Below are positions 52,838-62,750 of a stretch of 64,000 nucleotides of DNA, piece by piece. Position 1 is the first letter of the stretch, and the number at the start of each line of letters is the position of its first letter. A program made the position numbers and the translations under genes. The DNA lies in the NCBI GenBank assembly GCA_964581565.1, contig CAZOOZ010000005.1, positions 91,424-155,423 on the forward strand, written 5' to 3'. Under the pieces are notes generated by a model. The model was not told where the DNA came from. It ran no database searches and saw only the letters and a program-made list of their open reading frames with translations. This stretch comes from UBA1433 sp964581565 (GTDB lineage: Bacteria > Bacillota > Clostridia > Eubacteriales > UBA1433).

Positions 52838-53991
52838 ATAAGTATGTGGCCTTTATCCCAGTGCGTGGAGGAAGTAAATCCATTCCATTTAAAAATATAA
52901 AACCTATCTGCGGTAAGCCTCTTGTTTTTTGGACGATAGATGCTGCGGTACAGTGCGATTTAATTCATAAAATCTACATTGCAACGGATAGTTGTGAAAT
53001 AAAAAATCTTGTAAATACTTATATAAAATCAATTAATAAAGAAGAAAAAGTGTTTTGTATTGATCGCGATCCGCAAACGGCAACGGATACTGCATCTACG
53101 GAATCTGCGATGTTAGAATTTGCTCAAAAATATGTTTTTCAAAATATTGTGTTAATTCAAGCGACTAGTCCGTTATTGAGGACAGAAGATTTAACGCAGG
53201 CGATAGAATCGTATAATAAACATTTTTTTGATAGTTTGCTTTCGGTAGTCAGGCAAAAACGTTTTGTTTGGAAGCAACAATCTGGGGTAAGTTTTCCTGT
53301 CAACTATGATTATAATAATCGTCCAAGAAGACAAGAATTTGAAGGTTATTTAGTAGAAAATGGAGCCTTTTATATTACTTCTAGAAAAGCGCTGTTATCG
53401 TCTTTGTGCAGACTGTCGGGGAAAATAGGCACCTATGTTATGGATGAAGTGACTTATTTTGAAATTGATGAACCGAGCGATTGGATTATAGTTGAAAATT
53501 TATTAAAGAAAAGGCAGAAAAAGAAATTAAATAAAAATATAAAATTATTTGTGACAGATTGCGATGGAGTTTTAACAGATGGAGGTATGTATTATTCCGA
53601 AAATGGAGATGAAATGAAAAAATTCAATACTAAAGATGGTATGGGGTTTTCTCTTCTTCGCAAAGCGAATATTAAAACAGCAATTATTTCGGGAGAAGAC
53701 AGAAAAATCATCGAAGATAGAGCCATGAAGCTCAATGTTGATTATATATTTATGGGAGCAAAAGATAAGATCACACTTTTAAAATCTCTTATTGATGAAT
53801 TAGATATTACAATGCAAGAAGTTGCATACATTGGTGATGATATTAATGATATTGAGTGTATACAAGCGGCCGGATTAGGGTTCACTGTGAAAGATGCCGT
53901 AAATGATATATTAGAAGTAGCAGATATTGTTCTACCGGTAGAAGGTGGCAAAGGTGCGGTTCGAGAGGCGATTGAATATATTTTATATTAG
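52831..53991 (+). CDS. CMP-nonulosonate cytidylyltransferase fused to KdsC-like HAD phosphatase
   Basis: 386 residues, two domains. Residues 1-225 are NeuA-like: IPVRGGSKSIPFKNIKPICGKPL, IYIATDSCEI, LIQATSPLLRTEDL, for CMP activation of the nine-carbon acid. Residues 232-386 are a KdsC-type phosphatase: FVTDCDGVLTDGGMYY (nucleophile Asp), IISGEDRKIIEDRA, GDDINDIECI. The phosphatase implies a 9-phosphate intermediate that is dephosphorylated before activation. GTG 52831 is used, with AGAGGA upstream. The same fusion order occurs in animal CMP-sialate synthetases. Confidence 0.88.
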   Translation: MVDKYVAFIPVRGGSKSIPFKNIKPICGKPLVFWTIDAAVQCDLIHKIYIATDSCEIKNLVNTYIKSINKEEKVFCIDRDPQTATDTASTESAMLEFAQKYVFQNIVLIQATSPLLRTEDLTQAIESYNKHFFDSLLSVVRQKRFVWKQQSGVSFPVNYDYNNRPRRQEFEGYLVENGAFYITSRKALLSSLCRLSGKIGTYVMDEVTYFEIDEPSDWIIVENLLKKRQKKKLNKNIKLFVTDCDGVLTDGGMYYSENGDEMKKFNTKDGMGFSLLRKANIKTAIISGEDRKIIEDRAMKLNVDYIFMGAKDKITLLKSLIDELDITMQEVAYIGDDINDIECIQAAGLGFTVKDAVNDILEVADIVLPVEGGKGAVREAIEYILY

Positions 53992-54020
53992 TTATTGATG
54001 TTTATCAAAGGATGTAATAT

Positions 54021-57000
54021 ATGAAAATCTTGACAAAAAAATTTTTGCAAAAAAAAATAAACAAGGATACCATTCAAGCTAAAATTAATGAATATCGTTA
54101 TGTAAGATATTTTAAAAATCATAAAATACAAAAAAATTCAATATTTTATGATGCATATAATACAAAGATAATGTCTGGTAATCCATATGCACTATTTAAA
54201 GAATTGATTGGTGATATAAAATATGATCATTTTACTCATTATTGGGTCTTTGCTGATGATGATTTTTTTCAAAGTGAACCATATTTAAAATTCAACAATA
54301 AATCTAATGTTTTTTTTGTTAAAAAGAATTCGCGTGCGCATATAAATACATTAGCTACGTGTGAATATTTGATATGTAATAGTGCGCTCCCTCGTTATTG
54401 GAGTAAGCGTAACGGACAGATTTATATAAATACATGGCATGGAACTCCTTTGAAATTATTAGGCAAAGATGCAAAAGATAGTAATGCTGCTTCGATTTTA
54501 AATGCACAAAGAAATTTTCTTATGAGTGATTATCTTGTAATGCCTAATTTATATACGATAGAAAAAATTTTTAATTCTTATGATTTGAACGGAATATTGT
54601 CTGCAAAGCTAATAGATGTCGGCTATCCACGAAGTGATTCGGTTATGAATACAGACCCGCAAAAAATCAGAGATTTTTTGGAAAAAAGAAGTGGTATAAA
54701 ATTACAGGGGAAAAAAATAATATTATATGCACCTACGTTTCGTTCACAAAATGGAAAAAGCTTAAATAAAAGCAAAGAAATTTGTGAGCATGTATCACAA
54801 TTAAATAAATATATATCAGAGGATTATGTGGTTTTTTTAAAAATTCATAATTTACTAGCCAAGTTTTTTAAAAATAATCATACAATCAAATCACGGCTTT
54901 TGTTTGATGAGTTGGACACAAATGAATTGTTATCTTCTGTGGATATTTTAATTACGGATTACAGCAGCATATTTTTTGATTTTTTATGCTTGCGTAGATC
55001 TATTATATTCTTTGTATATGACAGAGATGATTATGAAGGTAACAGAGGCACGTATTTCCCGTTAACGGATTTGCCTGGTAATTTGTGTATGAATATCGAA
55101 GAAGTTGTTCAAAGTGTAAAGGATATAGAGCAAGGAATATATCAACAACGCTATCAAGCCAAGCATGAAAGATTCATAAACAAATTTGCCTACAATGAAA
55201 ATGGATATGCTTCAAAAACGACGAAAGAAATTATTTTTGAAGGAAAGCAAAACGACAATTGTTACCTTGCCAACAACCGGAAAAAAAATGTGTTATTGTA
55301 TTTAGGCAATAAGCTTATTGATTATGAAATAAGAGACTTATGTTATAAAATGCTTTCTATCATAAGCAGTGAATCCTATAATATCATTATATGGGGAAGC
55401 GATGTTTGGGCGCTTAGAAATGAATTTTATAAAATAAATCGGGGCATTTTACTTTTTGCATCAGAATTAAAATTAAATAAAACTGTTGTTGAAACTATCA
55501 GCTTATATATCGGACAAAAAAAGAAAAAAGATAAATATTTTTATCAAAGACAATATAAAAAAATATTTGGGAACATATGTTTTGATACTATATTTGATTT
55601 TGTTGGCAAAGATAATTATGATTTAAGAGCACTATGGTCAATGAATTTTCCGCATTACTGTTATGTTGTTTCAGAAAATTCAGATGGATTGATACAAAAT
55701 ATTTCCAGAAATTTATTCAGTGAATATGAAAAAATTTATATTACTGATAGCGATAAAGATAAAAACAAAAAAGAAAACAAATATTGTATAAATAAAAAAA
55801 CATTGAGTGTGCAAAGAATTGATTGTAACAAAAATCTAGCATCGCCCAAAATATTATTTATTGCTTCGTATGATTCAACTAATTATGTTTTTGTTAATTT
55901 AATTAAAGAATTTGAGCATAGAGGATGGGAATACACAGTTATTGTTCCGAATGGAAATGATTTTATTAATAATAAAATGTTTATTAATAATTCAATAAAA
56001 ATCACTTCAATTTCAGAATTTGACTATAATATGTTATCGTTAATAGATTTTGTTATTTCCACACCTTTTACAAATAAATGTTATAATCATCTATACAGAC
56101 TAATTAAACAAAAAAATAAATTCATAGTTTCTTTTGCTACTTTATTTTCTTCGATCCTGATGCGAATAAGCGCCGATTTGGTCTTTTGTTCAGGAAAGTA
56201 TAAATTTGAAGAATATCGACAAAATCAACTGATTTACAATATGATTGCAGTAGGCAATCCTCAATACGATGACTTAATAAAATATCGCAAAAGTCATCCG
56301 CTAAAAGATATTAATAAAATAAAACGGGTTTTGTTTATTGATCAGGGAGGATATCCTTTTGGGCGGGAAGGGAAGACGATTTTAGCAAAAACTTTAGAAA
56401 ACTTAGCGCATAATAATCCTGATATTGAATTCGTAATAAAGCCAAGATATATCCCAGATGAATCCGGTGCTCAATTGCACAAACTTTCCGAACATTTGTA
56501 TGATTTTATCAAAAATGAACCAGATAATTTAGTTTTAATCAAAGAACCGACTATCATAGAAGATATTATTGTGGATTTTGATGCGATTATAACAATGTGG
56601 AGTACAACTTTTTTAGATGCCGTTGTGCTGGGGTTGCCGTTATTATTAATTTCAGGAATTCCGTCATTAGATACATTCGATGTTCGTTCACAGCGGGTAA
56701 GTGATGCATATAAGTGCTTAAAGGCCAGTGGATGTATAGTAGATTATCGAGATTTATGGGACAAACCGATATCATTTCGCTATGCAAATTCAGACTTTGT
56801 GAAAGCACATTTATCAAACATTGATGAACCATGTGCGCCTAAAATAGCTGACGCATTAGAAATGATTTATATAAAATTAATAAAGCATAATATGAGATTT
56901 GCTGAGTATTTTCAGATGGATTTTGATGAATTTATAGATAACATGAATGACCCTTCTCAAAAGAAGTTTGTACTTCAAAATATTAAAGAACCTAAATGGC

Positions 57001-57755
57001 ATAAAAGACTATATTATGTTGATTTTATTAATAAACATATGCAGCAATTTGTATATGAAAATCGATGCATGGCAATGGAAATGGACTTGTCCGAGTTATA
57101 TCCATTTTGGTTTTATACTAAAGATGAAGGTAAAATAACGACGATAAAAAGGCAAGCGCTATTTATTGTAAAAAGAGAGCTCATCAAAATGAAATTTTGG
57201 AGATCTTATCAAAGTAATCCTAATAATGATCCTATTAAACAAGATTATTATTTTGAATGGCTATTTAGATATAGAAAATTCAGGAAGTTAATACATTGTA
57301 ATCAGTCGATTCATGCAAAACAAGCTCTTTTATATTTTCAAGGGATGGCGTGGTATAGAAAAGGGCGTTATAAAAAAGCGGCGAAATTATTTGCCCAATT
57401 TGAGCAAAATCAAAAAAAACCGATTATACGACAAACACGAAGAGATCGTATGTTTTATACTAGTTTTGTCTATACTTTGCATTTATTTACAAAAGAATTA
57501 TTGTTAATACGGTTGGAGCAAGAGGGTGCATATGATATTTTGAAGCAATTAATAGCGCTGCCAAGATTTGATCGAATTGTAAGAAAATATATCTTATTAA
57601 AACTTTTCATTAATGAAAGTAAATGGAATGAAGCAATAGAAGTTTATGAGAGTTATTTTGTAAAACTACATCCCAGATATATTCATAAAATAATGATAAA
57701 GAAAAAAGCACGATCATTATATTTATATGCAAAGCAACAAACAAGGCAAAGTTAG
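54021..57755 (+). CDS. Giant multidomain CDP-glycerol glycerophosphotransferase-like protein
   Basis: 1244 residues. Residues about 75-405 are a CDP-glycerol transferase domain (INTWHGTPLKLLGKD, GYPRSDSV, ILYAPTFRSQ, LITDYSSIFFDFLCLRRSIIFFVYDRDDYEG). About 425-590 is a Rossmann-like region of unknown role. About 610-960 resembles a second GT-B-like unit with FIDQGGYPFGREG, FVIKPRYIPDESG and TMWSTTFLDAVVLGLPLLLISG. About 1100-1244 is basic, helical and TPR-like (LYFQGMAWYRKGRYKKAAKLFAQFEQ). No transmembrane segment is seen. Two active sites in one chain could build an alternating sugar/polyol-phosphate polymer. Its acceptor is unknown. Confidence 0.75.
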   Translation: MKILTKKFLQKKINKDTIQAKINEYRYVRYFKNHKIQKNSIFYDAYNTKIMSGNPYALFKELIGDIKYDHFTHYWVFADDDFFQSEPYLKFNNKSNVFFVKKNSRAHINTLATCEYLICNSALPRYWSKRNGQIYINTWHGTPLKLLGKDAKDSNAASILNAQRNFLMSDYLVMPNLYTIEKIFNSYDLNGILSAKLIDVGYPRSDSVMNTDPQKIRDFLEKRSGIKLQGKKIILYAPTFRSQNGKSLNKSKEICEHVSQLNKYISEDYVVFLKIHNLLAKFFKNNHTIKSRLLFDELDTNELLSSVDILITDYSSIFFDFLCLRRSIIFFVYDRDDYEGNRGTYFPLTDLPGNLCMNIEEVVQSVKDIEQGIYQQRYQAKHERFINKFAYNENGYASKTTKEIIFEGKQNDNCYLANNRKKNVLLYLGNKLIDYEIRDLCYKMLSIISSESYNIIIWGSDVWALRNEFYKINRGILLFASELKLNKTVVETISLYIGQKKKKDKYFYQRQYKKIFGNICFDTIFDFVGKDNYDLRALWSMNFPHYCYVVSENSDGLIQNISRNLFSEYEKIYITDSDKDKNKKENKYCINKKTLSVQRIDCNKNLASPKILFIASYDSTNYVFVNLIKEFEHRGWEYTVIVPNGNDFINNKMFINNSIKITSISEFDYNMLSLIDFVISTPFTNKCYNHLYRLIKQKNKFIVSFATLFSSILMRISADLVFCSGKYKFEEYRQNQLIYNMIAVGNPQYDDLIKYRKSHPLKDINKIKRVLFIDQGGYPFGREGKTILAKTLENLAHNNPDIEFVIKPRYIPDESGAQLHKLSEHLYDFIKNEPDNLVLIKEPTIIEDIIVDFDAIITMWSTTFLDAVVLGLPLLLISGIPSLDTFDVRSQRVSDAYKCLKASGCIVDYRDLWDKPISFRYANSDFVKAHLSNIDEPCAPKIADALEMIYIKLIKHNMRFAEYFQMDFDEFIDNMNDPSQKKFVLQNIKEPKWHKRLYYVDFINKHMQQFVYENRCMAMEMDLSELYPFWFYTKDEGKITTIKRQALFIVKRELIKMKFWRSYQSNPNNDPIKQDYYFEWLFRYRKFRKLIHCNQSIHAKQALLYFQGMAWYRKGRYKKAAKLFAQFEQNQKKPIIRQTRRDRMFYTSFVYTLHLFTKELLLIRLEQEGAYDILKQLIALPRFDRIVRKYILLKLFINESKWNEAIEVYESYFVKLHPRYIHKIMIKKKARSLYLYAKQQTRQS

Positions 57756-57765
57756 GAGTTATATT

Positions 57766-58512
57766 ATGTTAGAAGATTATACAATAGAGAGAAATAAAAC
57801 AAATATCGATGCTTTAAAAAAAATTGATCAAAATAAAAAAGGTTTTCTTGTAGTTGTAGAAGATGGAAAATTGATCGGCACCCTGACAGACGGAGATATT
57901 AGACGAGCTTTCATTAGCGGAAAATCATTTGAGGATTCTATTGAGAGTGAATTTATAAAAAATTGTCGTTATATAAAGGCTTCTGAGGATTTACTTGTTA
58001 TGATAGAATTATTCAAAAATAGCAGAATCAATTTCTTGCCGATCATTGATGAAGAGGGATATTTGCTTGATATTATCACAAAGAAACAAATGCAGACATT
58101 ATTGCTACAAGACAAGACCATAAAATTATCAGGAAATTTTACAGATATTGATGAATCTATTGTAGACCATGAAGTTTTTCATCGCCCGTGGGGCTTTTAC
58201 AAAACTACAGTTATGAATGATTATTTTCAATCTAAAATAATAAGCGTGCATTCCGGTCAATGCATTAGCTTACAATCCCATAATCACAGGGAAGAGTATT
58301 GGACGATTGCTCATGGTGAGGGAGAAGCCCAAATCGGTGAATCAATAATATCAGTAAGTCAGGGAAGCTATCTTTTTATTCCGAAAGGATGTAAACATAG
58401 AATAAAGAATACGGACAAGAAGGAATCTTTAATATTGATTGAAGTACAATTGGGTGCATATTTTGGCGAAGATGATATTATTAGATATGAAGATAATTAT
58501 GGCAGATGCTAA
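57766..58512 (+). CDS. CBS-domain pair fused to mannose-6-phosphate isomerase-type cupin
   Basis: 248 residues. Residues 1-115 hold two CBS motifs (GFLVVVEDGKLIGTLTDGDIRRAF and FLPIIDEEGYLLDIITKK). Residues 135-245 are a type II mannose-6-phosphate isomerase cupin with HRPWGFYKT, SLQSHNHREEYWTI (metal-binding His) and SYLFIPKGCKHRIKN. It lacks the GDP-mannose pyrophosphorylase part usually present in ManC. It may make mannose-6-phosphate under nucleotide control by CBS. ATG 57766 follows TAGGAG. Confidence 0.82.
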   Translation: MLEDYTIERNKTNIDALKKIDQNKKGFLVVVEDGKLIGTLTDGDIRRAFISGKSFEDSIESEFIKNCRYIKASEDLLVMIELFKNSRINFLPIIDEEGYLLDIITKKQMQTLLLQDKTIKLSGNFTDIDESIVDHEVFHRPWGFYKTTVMNDYFQSKIISVHSGQCISLQSHNHREEYWTIAHGEGEAQIGESIISVSQGSYLFIPKGCKHRIKNTDKKESLILIEVQLGAYFGEDDIIRYEDNYGRC

Positions 58513-58547
58513 TTAACAATGGTGAATGTTATACAAAGGATTATAAT

Positions 58548-59564
58548 ATGGACATTACAATATCTGTAATAGTTCCGGTATACAATGTTGAAAAAAATAT
58601 TGGAAAATGCTTAGAAAGCATATTGCAACAAACACTAAAAAATATTGAAATTATTGTTGTGGATGACGGAAGTACGGACCATACATACGATATTTTAAAA
58701 TCCTACAAAGATGAGTCTTCAGGCTTGATACGGCTAATCAGGCAGGAAAATATGGGGCCTTCTGCTGCACGAAACAAAGGACTTGCTATTGCAAAAGGAA
58801 CATATATAGGTTTTGTAGATGGAGATGATTTTATAGCAAAAAATATGTATGAAAAACTACATGAAGAAATACAAGCAGATAATATTGATTTAGTTTGTTG
58901 TGGGAGATTTGATTATTACAATAATGATAAAGTTCTTTCAAGATTCCCCGATACTATAGCTTCAAATCACAGTTTAGCTCAAACTCCGCGTGTATTAAAT
59001 AAAACAACATTACATATATGTGATAAATTGTTTAAAAAAGAAATTATACAAAAATATAATTTGTCTTTTCCCGAGCATATTTTTTTTGCAGAAGATTGTT
59101 ATTTTTTGACAATGTATAAATTCTATTGCAATAAAATCTACATTCTTAGCGAATGTTTATATTATTACAATGTAGAGAGTTCAAATTCTATCACGAATGT
59201 TTTTAATGTTCGGTGGAATCATATTTATCAGGTATTATCAGAAATTAATGAGTTTTTTATAAAAAAAGGGAAATTTAAAAAATACAAAAATGCTCTGTTT
59301 TTTTTATCGTATGGTTATTTTTGCAGGCGAATAGTTGATCTATGTAAATTTTCTAATAAAAAAAGGCAGTTAGAGTTTGTTAACGGTTTTTGTCGTTATT
59401 TTAACAGATATTTCCCAAAATGGAAAACGCTGCATACCCAGCATAGAAGAGCAGGTGTGCCTAAACATATTATTAGTAAAAAATTTAGAATGTTATATAT
59501 TTATTTGCCAAATATTTTTAAAAAAATTTATATAAAAATTGATAAATTCATATATTTTAAATAA
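58548..59564 (+). CDS. Glycosyltransferase family 2
   Basis: 338 residues, GT-A fold: ISVIVPVYNVEKNIGKCLESI, VVDDGSTDHTYDIL, and the DXD-like GFVDGDDFIAKNMYEKL. The C-terminal 120 residues are basic and aromatic, likely membrane-apposed. AAAGGA lies before ATG 58548. It closes the operon that began at the neuB-like gene; the next 348 bases carry a new promoter. Confidence 0.87.
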   Translation: MDITISVIVPVYNVEKNIGKCLESILQQTLKNIEIIVVDDGSTDHTYDILKSYKDESSGLIRLIRQENMGPSAARNKGLAIAKGTYIGFVDGDDFIAKNMYEKLHEEIQADNIDLVCCGRFDYYNNDKVLSRFPDTIASNHSLAQTPRVLNKTTLHICDKLFKKEIIQKYNLSFPEHIFFAEDCYFLTMYKFYCNKIYILSECLYYYNVESSNSITNVFNVRWNHIYQVLSEINEFFIKKGKFKKYKNALFFLSYGYFCRRIVDLCKFSNKKRQLEFVNGFCRYFNRYFPKWKTLHTQHRRAGVPKHIISKKFRMLYIYLPNIFKKIYIKIDKFIYFK

Positions 59565-59663
59565 AAAATAAATCGTAATTTTGACAAATTATTAAAATTT
59601 TTTACTCGATACTAACAATGCTGGATTCAGCTATTTTAGTATTTATAATATTATAAATAGGTA

Positions 59664-59692
59664 TTGACTATATATAATAAAAGATATATAAT
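59664..59692 (+). promoter_or_regulatory. Promoter of the glycosyltransferase-glycerophosphotransferase fusion gene
   Basis: TTGACT (59664-59669), exactly 17 bases, TATAAT (59687-59692), implying a leader of about 215 nt. In the rest of 59565-59912 I see AT-rich DNA and a lone TTGACA at 59581, but no gene. Confidence 0.65.
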
Positions 59693-59912
59693 CGAACAGA
59701 ATATTAAGTTTTCATTAAGATTACGTATTAAGCGGTAAGTTAAAATATTTTTATATTCTTAACAATACTAAATAAAAGTAAAAAGTTTTTTCTAGTTTTT
59801 TATTAAAATATAGTTTACTAATTACGGATTGCTTCTCAGTTCAGCTGTTGCCGTGATAGTAATTTTTTTTGTTAAAGATGAGTAAAGTAATATATAAAAA
59901 GGTAAGTAAAAT

Positions 59913-62579
59913 ATGCAATATAAGTATAAATTTTCAGTTATAACTCCAGTGTATAATGGCGATCAATATTTAGATGAAACTATTTTGAGTATTATTGATC
60001 AAACCATTGGTTTTGAAGAAAATATTCAGTTGATTTTAATCAATGACGGTTCTTTGGATAACTCTGAAGATATATGTTTAAAATATAATGAAATGTTTCC
60101 GAATAATATAATTTATGTAAAGCAAGAAAACAGAGGAGTATCGTCAGCCAGAAATCATGGCATTGATTATATTGAAGGTAAATATGTTAATTTTTTAGAT
60201 TCGGATGATAAATGGAAAAAAGATGCTTTTCTAAAAATCTATGATTTTTTCGAAACACATTATGATGAAATTGATTTGGTAGCGGGAAGAATAAGATTAT
60301 TTGAAGCAGCAAAGAATTATCATTTATTAGATTATAAATTTAATCGTAATAAAATCGTTAATTTATTAGAAAAGTATGACCAGATTCAATTACATATTTC
60401 AAGTGTAGTTTTAAAATCTGAAATAGCAATAAAATATAGATTTGATGAAAAACTTAAATATGCTGAAGACGCTAAATATGTTAATGAAATTCTTTTGAGA
60501 CAACTTAAATATGGTATAATGCGAAGCGCGGTGTATTATTATCGTCAAAGATTAGATGGGTCGTCTGCGATGCAAAACCATAAGAACAATGTTTCATGGT
60601 ATACTACTACGATAGATGAATTCCATAATAAAATGATTGAATCCTCTGAAAAGAAATATAATCAAGTCATAAAATATATACAATTTTTGATTATGTATGA
60701 TTTGCAATGGAGATTTAAAGATATAATTGAACCATCTATGGATGATAAACATATTGAAATATATTATAATAAAATTTATTTTTTGCTATCGAAAATAGAT
60801 GATTCAGTTATTTGGAAACAAAGAAATCTGCTTACAGAACATAAAATCTTTATATTATCAAAAAAATACAATAGTAATATAGTACAAAATTTAGCGATTT
60901 CACAATATAAGAAAGGAAACAAATTATTAGATGCTGTATTCTACAACAATCATTTAGTATGCAATATACAAAATGCATATTTTTTAAGAATTCATATTTT
61001 AGAAGTTCGAAATGACAATATGTATATCGAGGGGCAGATAAACACTATTTTAAGTGATAATAATTTTAACGTATTGTATCAAATAGATGAAAATGAAAAA
61101 GTAAAATTAGATTTGAAAAAAAATCACTTGAATGATAAATTTGCGTGTGGAAAATGTATTAAGCAAAATAAATCTTTTGCAATAAAAGTTCCCCTGGAAA
61201 AGATGAACAGACTCGGATTTATATTACAATATAAACATTCCAAAGAATGTCCATTAAAAATTAATTATATGCAGACAAGTAAATTGAGCAATATCGCAAA
61301 AAATTATTATATTTCAAATGGATATTTATTTCATGCCGAAAATATGGAGCTTCTAAAGAAAAAAAACAACTTATTTCAACATATTATATTCGAATTTAAA
61401 TTAATAAAACAATTATTACATGAAAAACATTTTAGAATTATAGTTTATAGATTAACATATTATTTGTTAAAATTATTTAAACGAAAAGAAATTTGGATAA
61501 TATCCGACAGACCTAATACTGCTGATGATAACGGATATCATTTATTTAAATATATTTGTGCTCAAAAGAATAATAATATAAAACCCTATTTTGTTATCAG
61601 CAAAAAGTGCCAAGATTATGAAAAGCTGCGTAAAATTGGCAGAGTTCTTAATTTTGATTTTTATTATTATAAAATTATTTTTTTAATGGCAGACAAAATT
61701 ATTTTTTCACAAGTGGACGATTGGGTCATCAATGCTTTTGGTAAAAATAATCATTATTACAGAGATCTATATACATATAAGTTTATATTTTTACAACATG
61801 GCATTACCAAGGATGATTTGTCTGGTTGGTTGCATAAATTCAACAAAAACATTGCGATGTTTGTAACATCTGCAGAGAAAGAATATCTGTCAATCCGTAA
61901 CGAAAAGTATGGATATGATGAAAAAGTAGTCAAATTGACAGGAATGCCCAGATACGATTCTTTAATAGATGAAAAGAAAAAACAAATTGTTATCATTCCA
62001 ACATGGAGAAAAGGCTATGCAGGGAAAAGTGTTAACGGAGTTCGTATATACAATTCCATGTTTAAACATTCCGAATATTTTAAATTTTATAATACCTTGA
62101 TTAATGATACTAGACTTTTGTCTGCTATAACGAAAAAAGGATATCAAGGAATATTTGTTATCCATCCTGCTCTTATGGCCCAATATGATGATTTTAATTT
62201 TAATAATGTTTTTCAAAAAAATAATAAAATTCCAGATTATCAAACATTATTTAAAGAATCCAGTTTAATGGTTACAGATTATTCCAGTGTGGCCATGGAC
62301 TTTGCTTATTTATATAAACCGATTATTTATACACAATTTGATAAGAATGAATTTTTTAAACAACATGCCTATGTTAAAGGATATTTTGATTATGAAAGAG
62401 ATGGATTTGGCCCTGTAGTGTATGATTATAAAAGTACAATAGATGAAATTATAAAAAATCTAGAGAGTAATTGTATATTAGAAACTGAATATAAAACAAG
62501 AATTGATCATTTTTATCAATATCATGATAAAAATAATTGCAAAAGAGTCTATGAGGAAATTTTAAAGTTAGATATGTGA
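59913..62579 (+). CDS. Fusion of GT2 glycosyltransferase and CDP-glycerol glycerophosphotransferase
   Basis: 888 residues. Residues about 5-230 are GT-A family 2 (FSVITPVYNGDQYLDETILS, LINDGSLDNSEDI, NFLDSDDKWKKDAF). A middle part of about 280 residues is unassigned and Lys/Asn-rich. Residues about 530-880 are CDP-glycerol transferase-like (WIISDRPNTADDNGYHLFKY, FLQHGITKDDLSGW, GMPRYDSLID, IIPTWRKGY, VTDYSSVAMDFAYLYKPIIYTQFDKNEFF). Such fusions can attach a sugar and a polyol-phosphate in sequence, as in group X or teichoic-type capsules. It is transcribed from its own promoter. Confidence 0.87.
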   Translation: MQYKYKFSVITPVYNGDQYLDETILSIIDQTIGFEENIQLILINDGSLDNSEDICLKYNEMFPNNIIYVKQENRGVSSARNHGIDYIEGKYVNFLDSDDKWKKDAFLKIYDFFETHYDEIDLVAGRIRLFEAAKNYHLLDYKFNRNKIVNLLEKYDQIQLHISSVVLKSEIAIKYRFDEKLKYAEDAKYVNEILLRQLKYGIMRSAVYYYRQRLDGSSAMQNHKNNVSWYTTTIDEFHNKMIESSEKKYNQVIKYIQFLIMYDLQWRFKDIIEPSMDDKHIEIYYNKIYFLLSKIDDSVIWKQRNLLTEHKIFILSKKYNSNIVQNLAISQYKKGNKLLDAVFYNNHLVCNIQNAYFLRIHILEVRNDNMYIEGQINTILSDNNFNVLYQIDENEKVKLDLKKNHLNDKFACGKCIKQNKSFAIKVPLEKMNRLGFILQYKHSKECPLKINYMQTSKLSNIAKNYYISNGYLFHAENMELLKKKNNLFQHIIFEFKLIKQLLHEKHFRIIVYRLTYYLLKLFKRKEIWIISDRPNTADDNGYHLFKYICAQKNNNIKPYFVISKKCQDYEKLRKIGRVLNFDFYYYKIIFLMADKIIFSQVDDWVINAFGKNNHYYRDLYTYKFIFLQHGITKDDLSGWLHKFNKNIAMFVTSAEKEYLSIRNEKYGYDEKVVKLTGMPRYDSLIDEKKKQIVIIPTWRKGYAGKSVNGVRIYNSMFKHSEYFKFYNTLINDTRLLSAITKKGYQGIFVIHPALMAQYDDFNFNNVFQKNNKIPDYQTLFKESSLMVTDYSSVAMDFAYLYKPIIYTQFDKNEFFKQHAYVKGYFDYERDGFGPVVYDYKSTIDEIIKNLESNCILETEYKTRIDHFYQYHDKNNCKRVYEEILKLDM

Positions 62580-62669
62580 AGAAGGGAAATATATTTTTAT
62601 TAACTGGAATTATATTATTAAATAATATGAATTAAAGTTTATAACGCAGAGAATAAATTTTATTAATTT

Positions 62670-62698
62670 TTTACAAAATCACATATTTAGTGTATAAT
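62670..62698 (+). promoter_or_regulatory. Promoter of tagD
   Basis: TTTACA (62670-62675), 17 bases, TATAAT (62693-62698), with the start about 46 bases before the ATG of the cytidylyltransferase. Confidence 0.65.
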
Positions 62699-62750
62699 AA
62701 CTTCGTATGTAAAATAAATGTTAAACGAATGTTAAAGAAGGTATTATACA

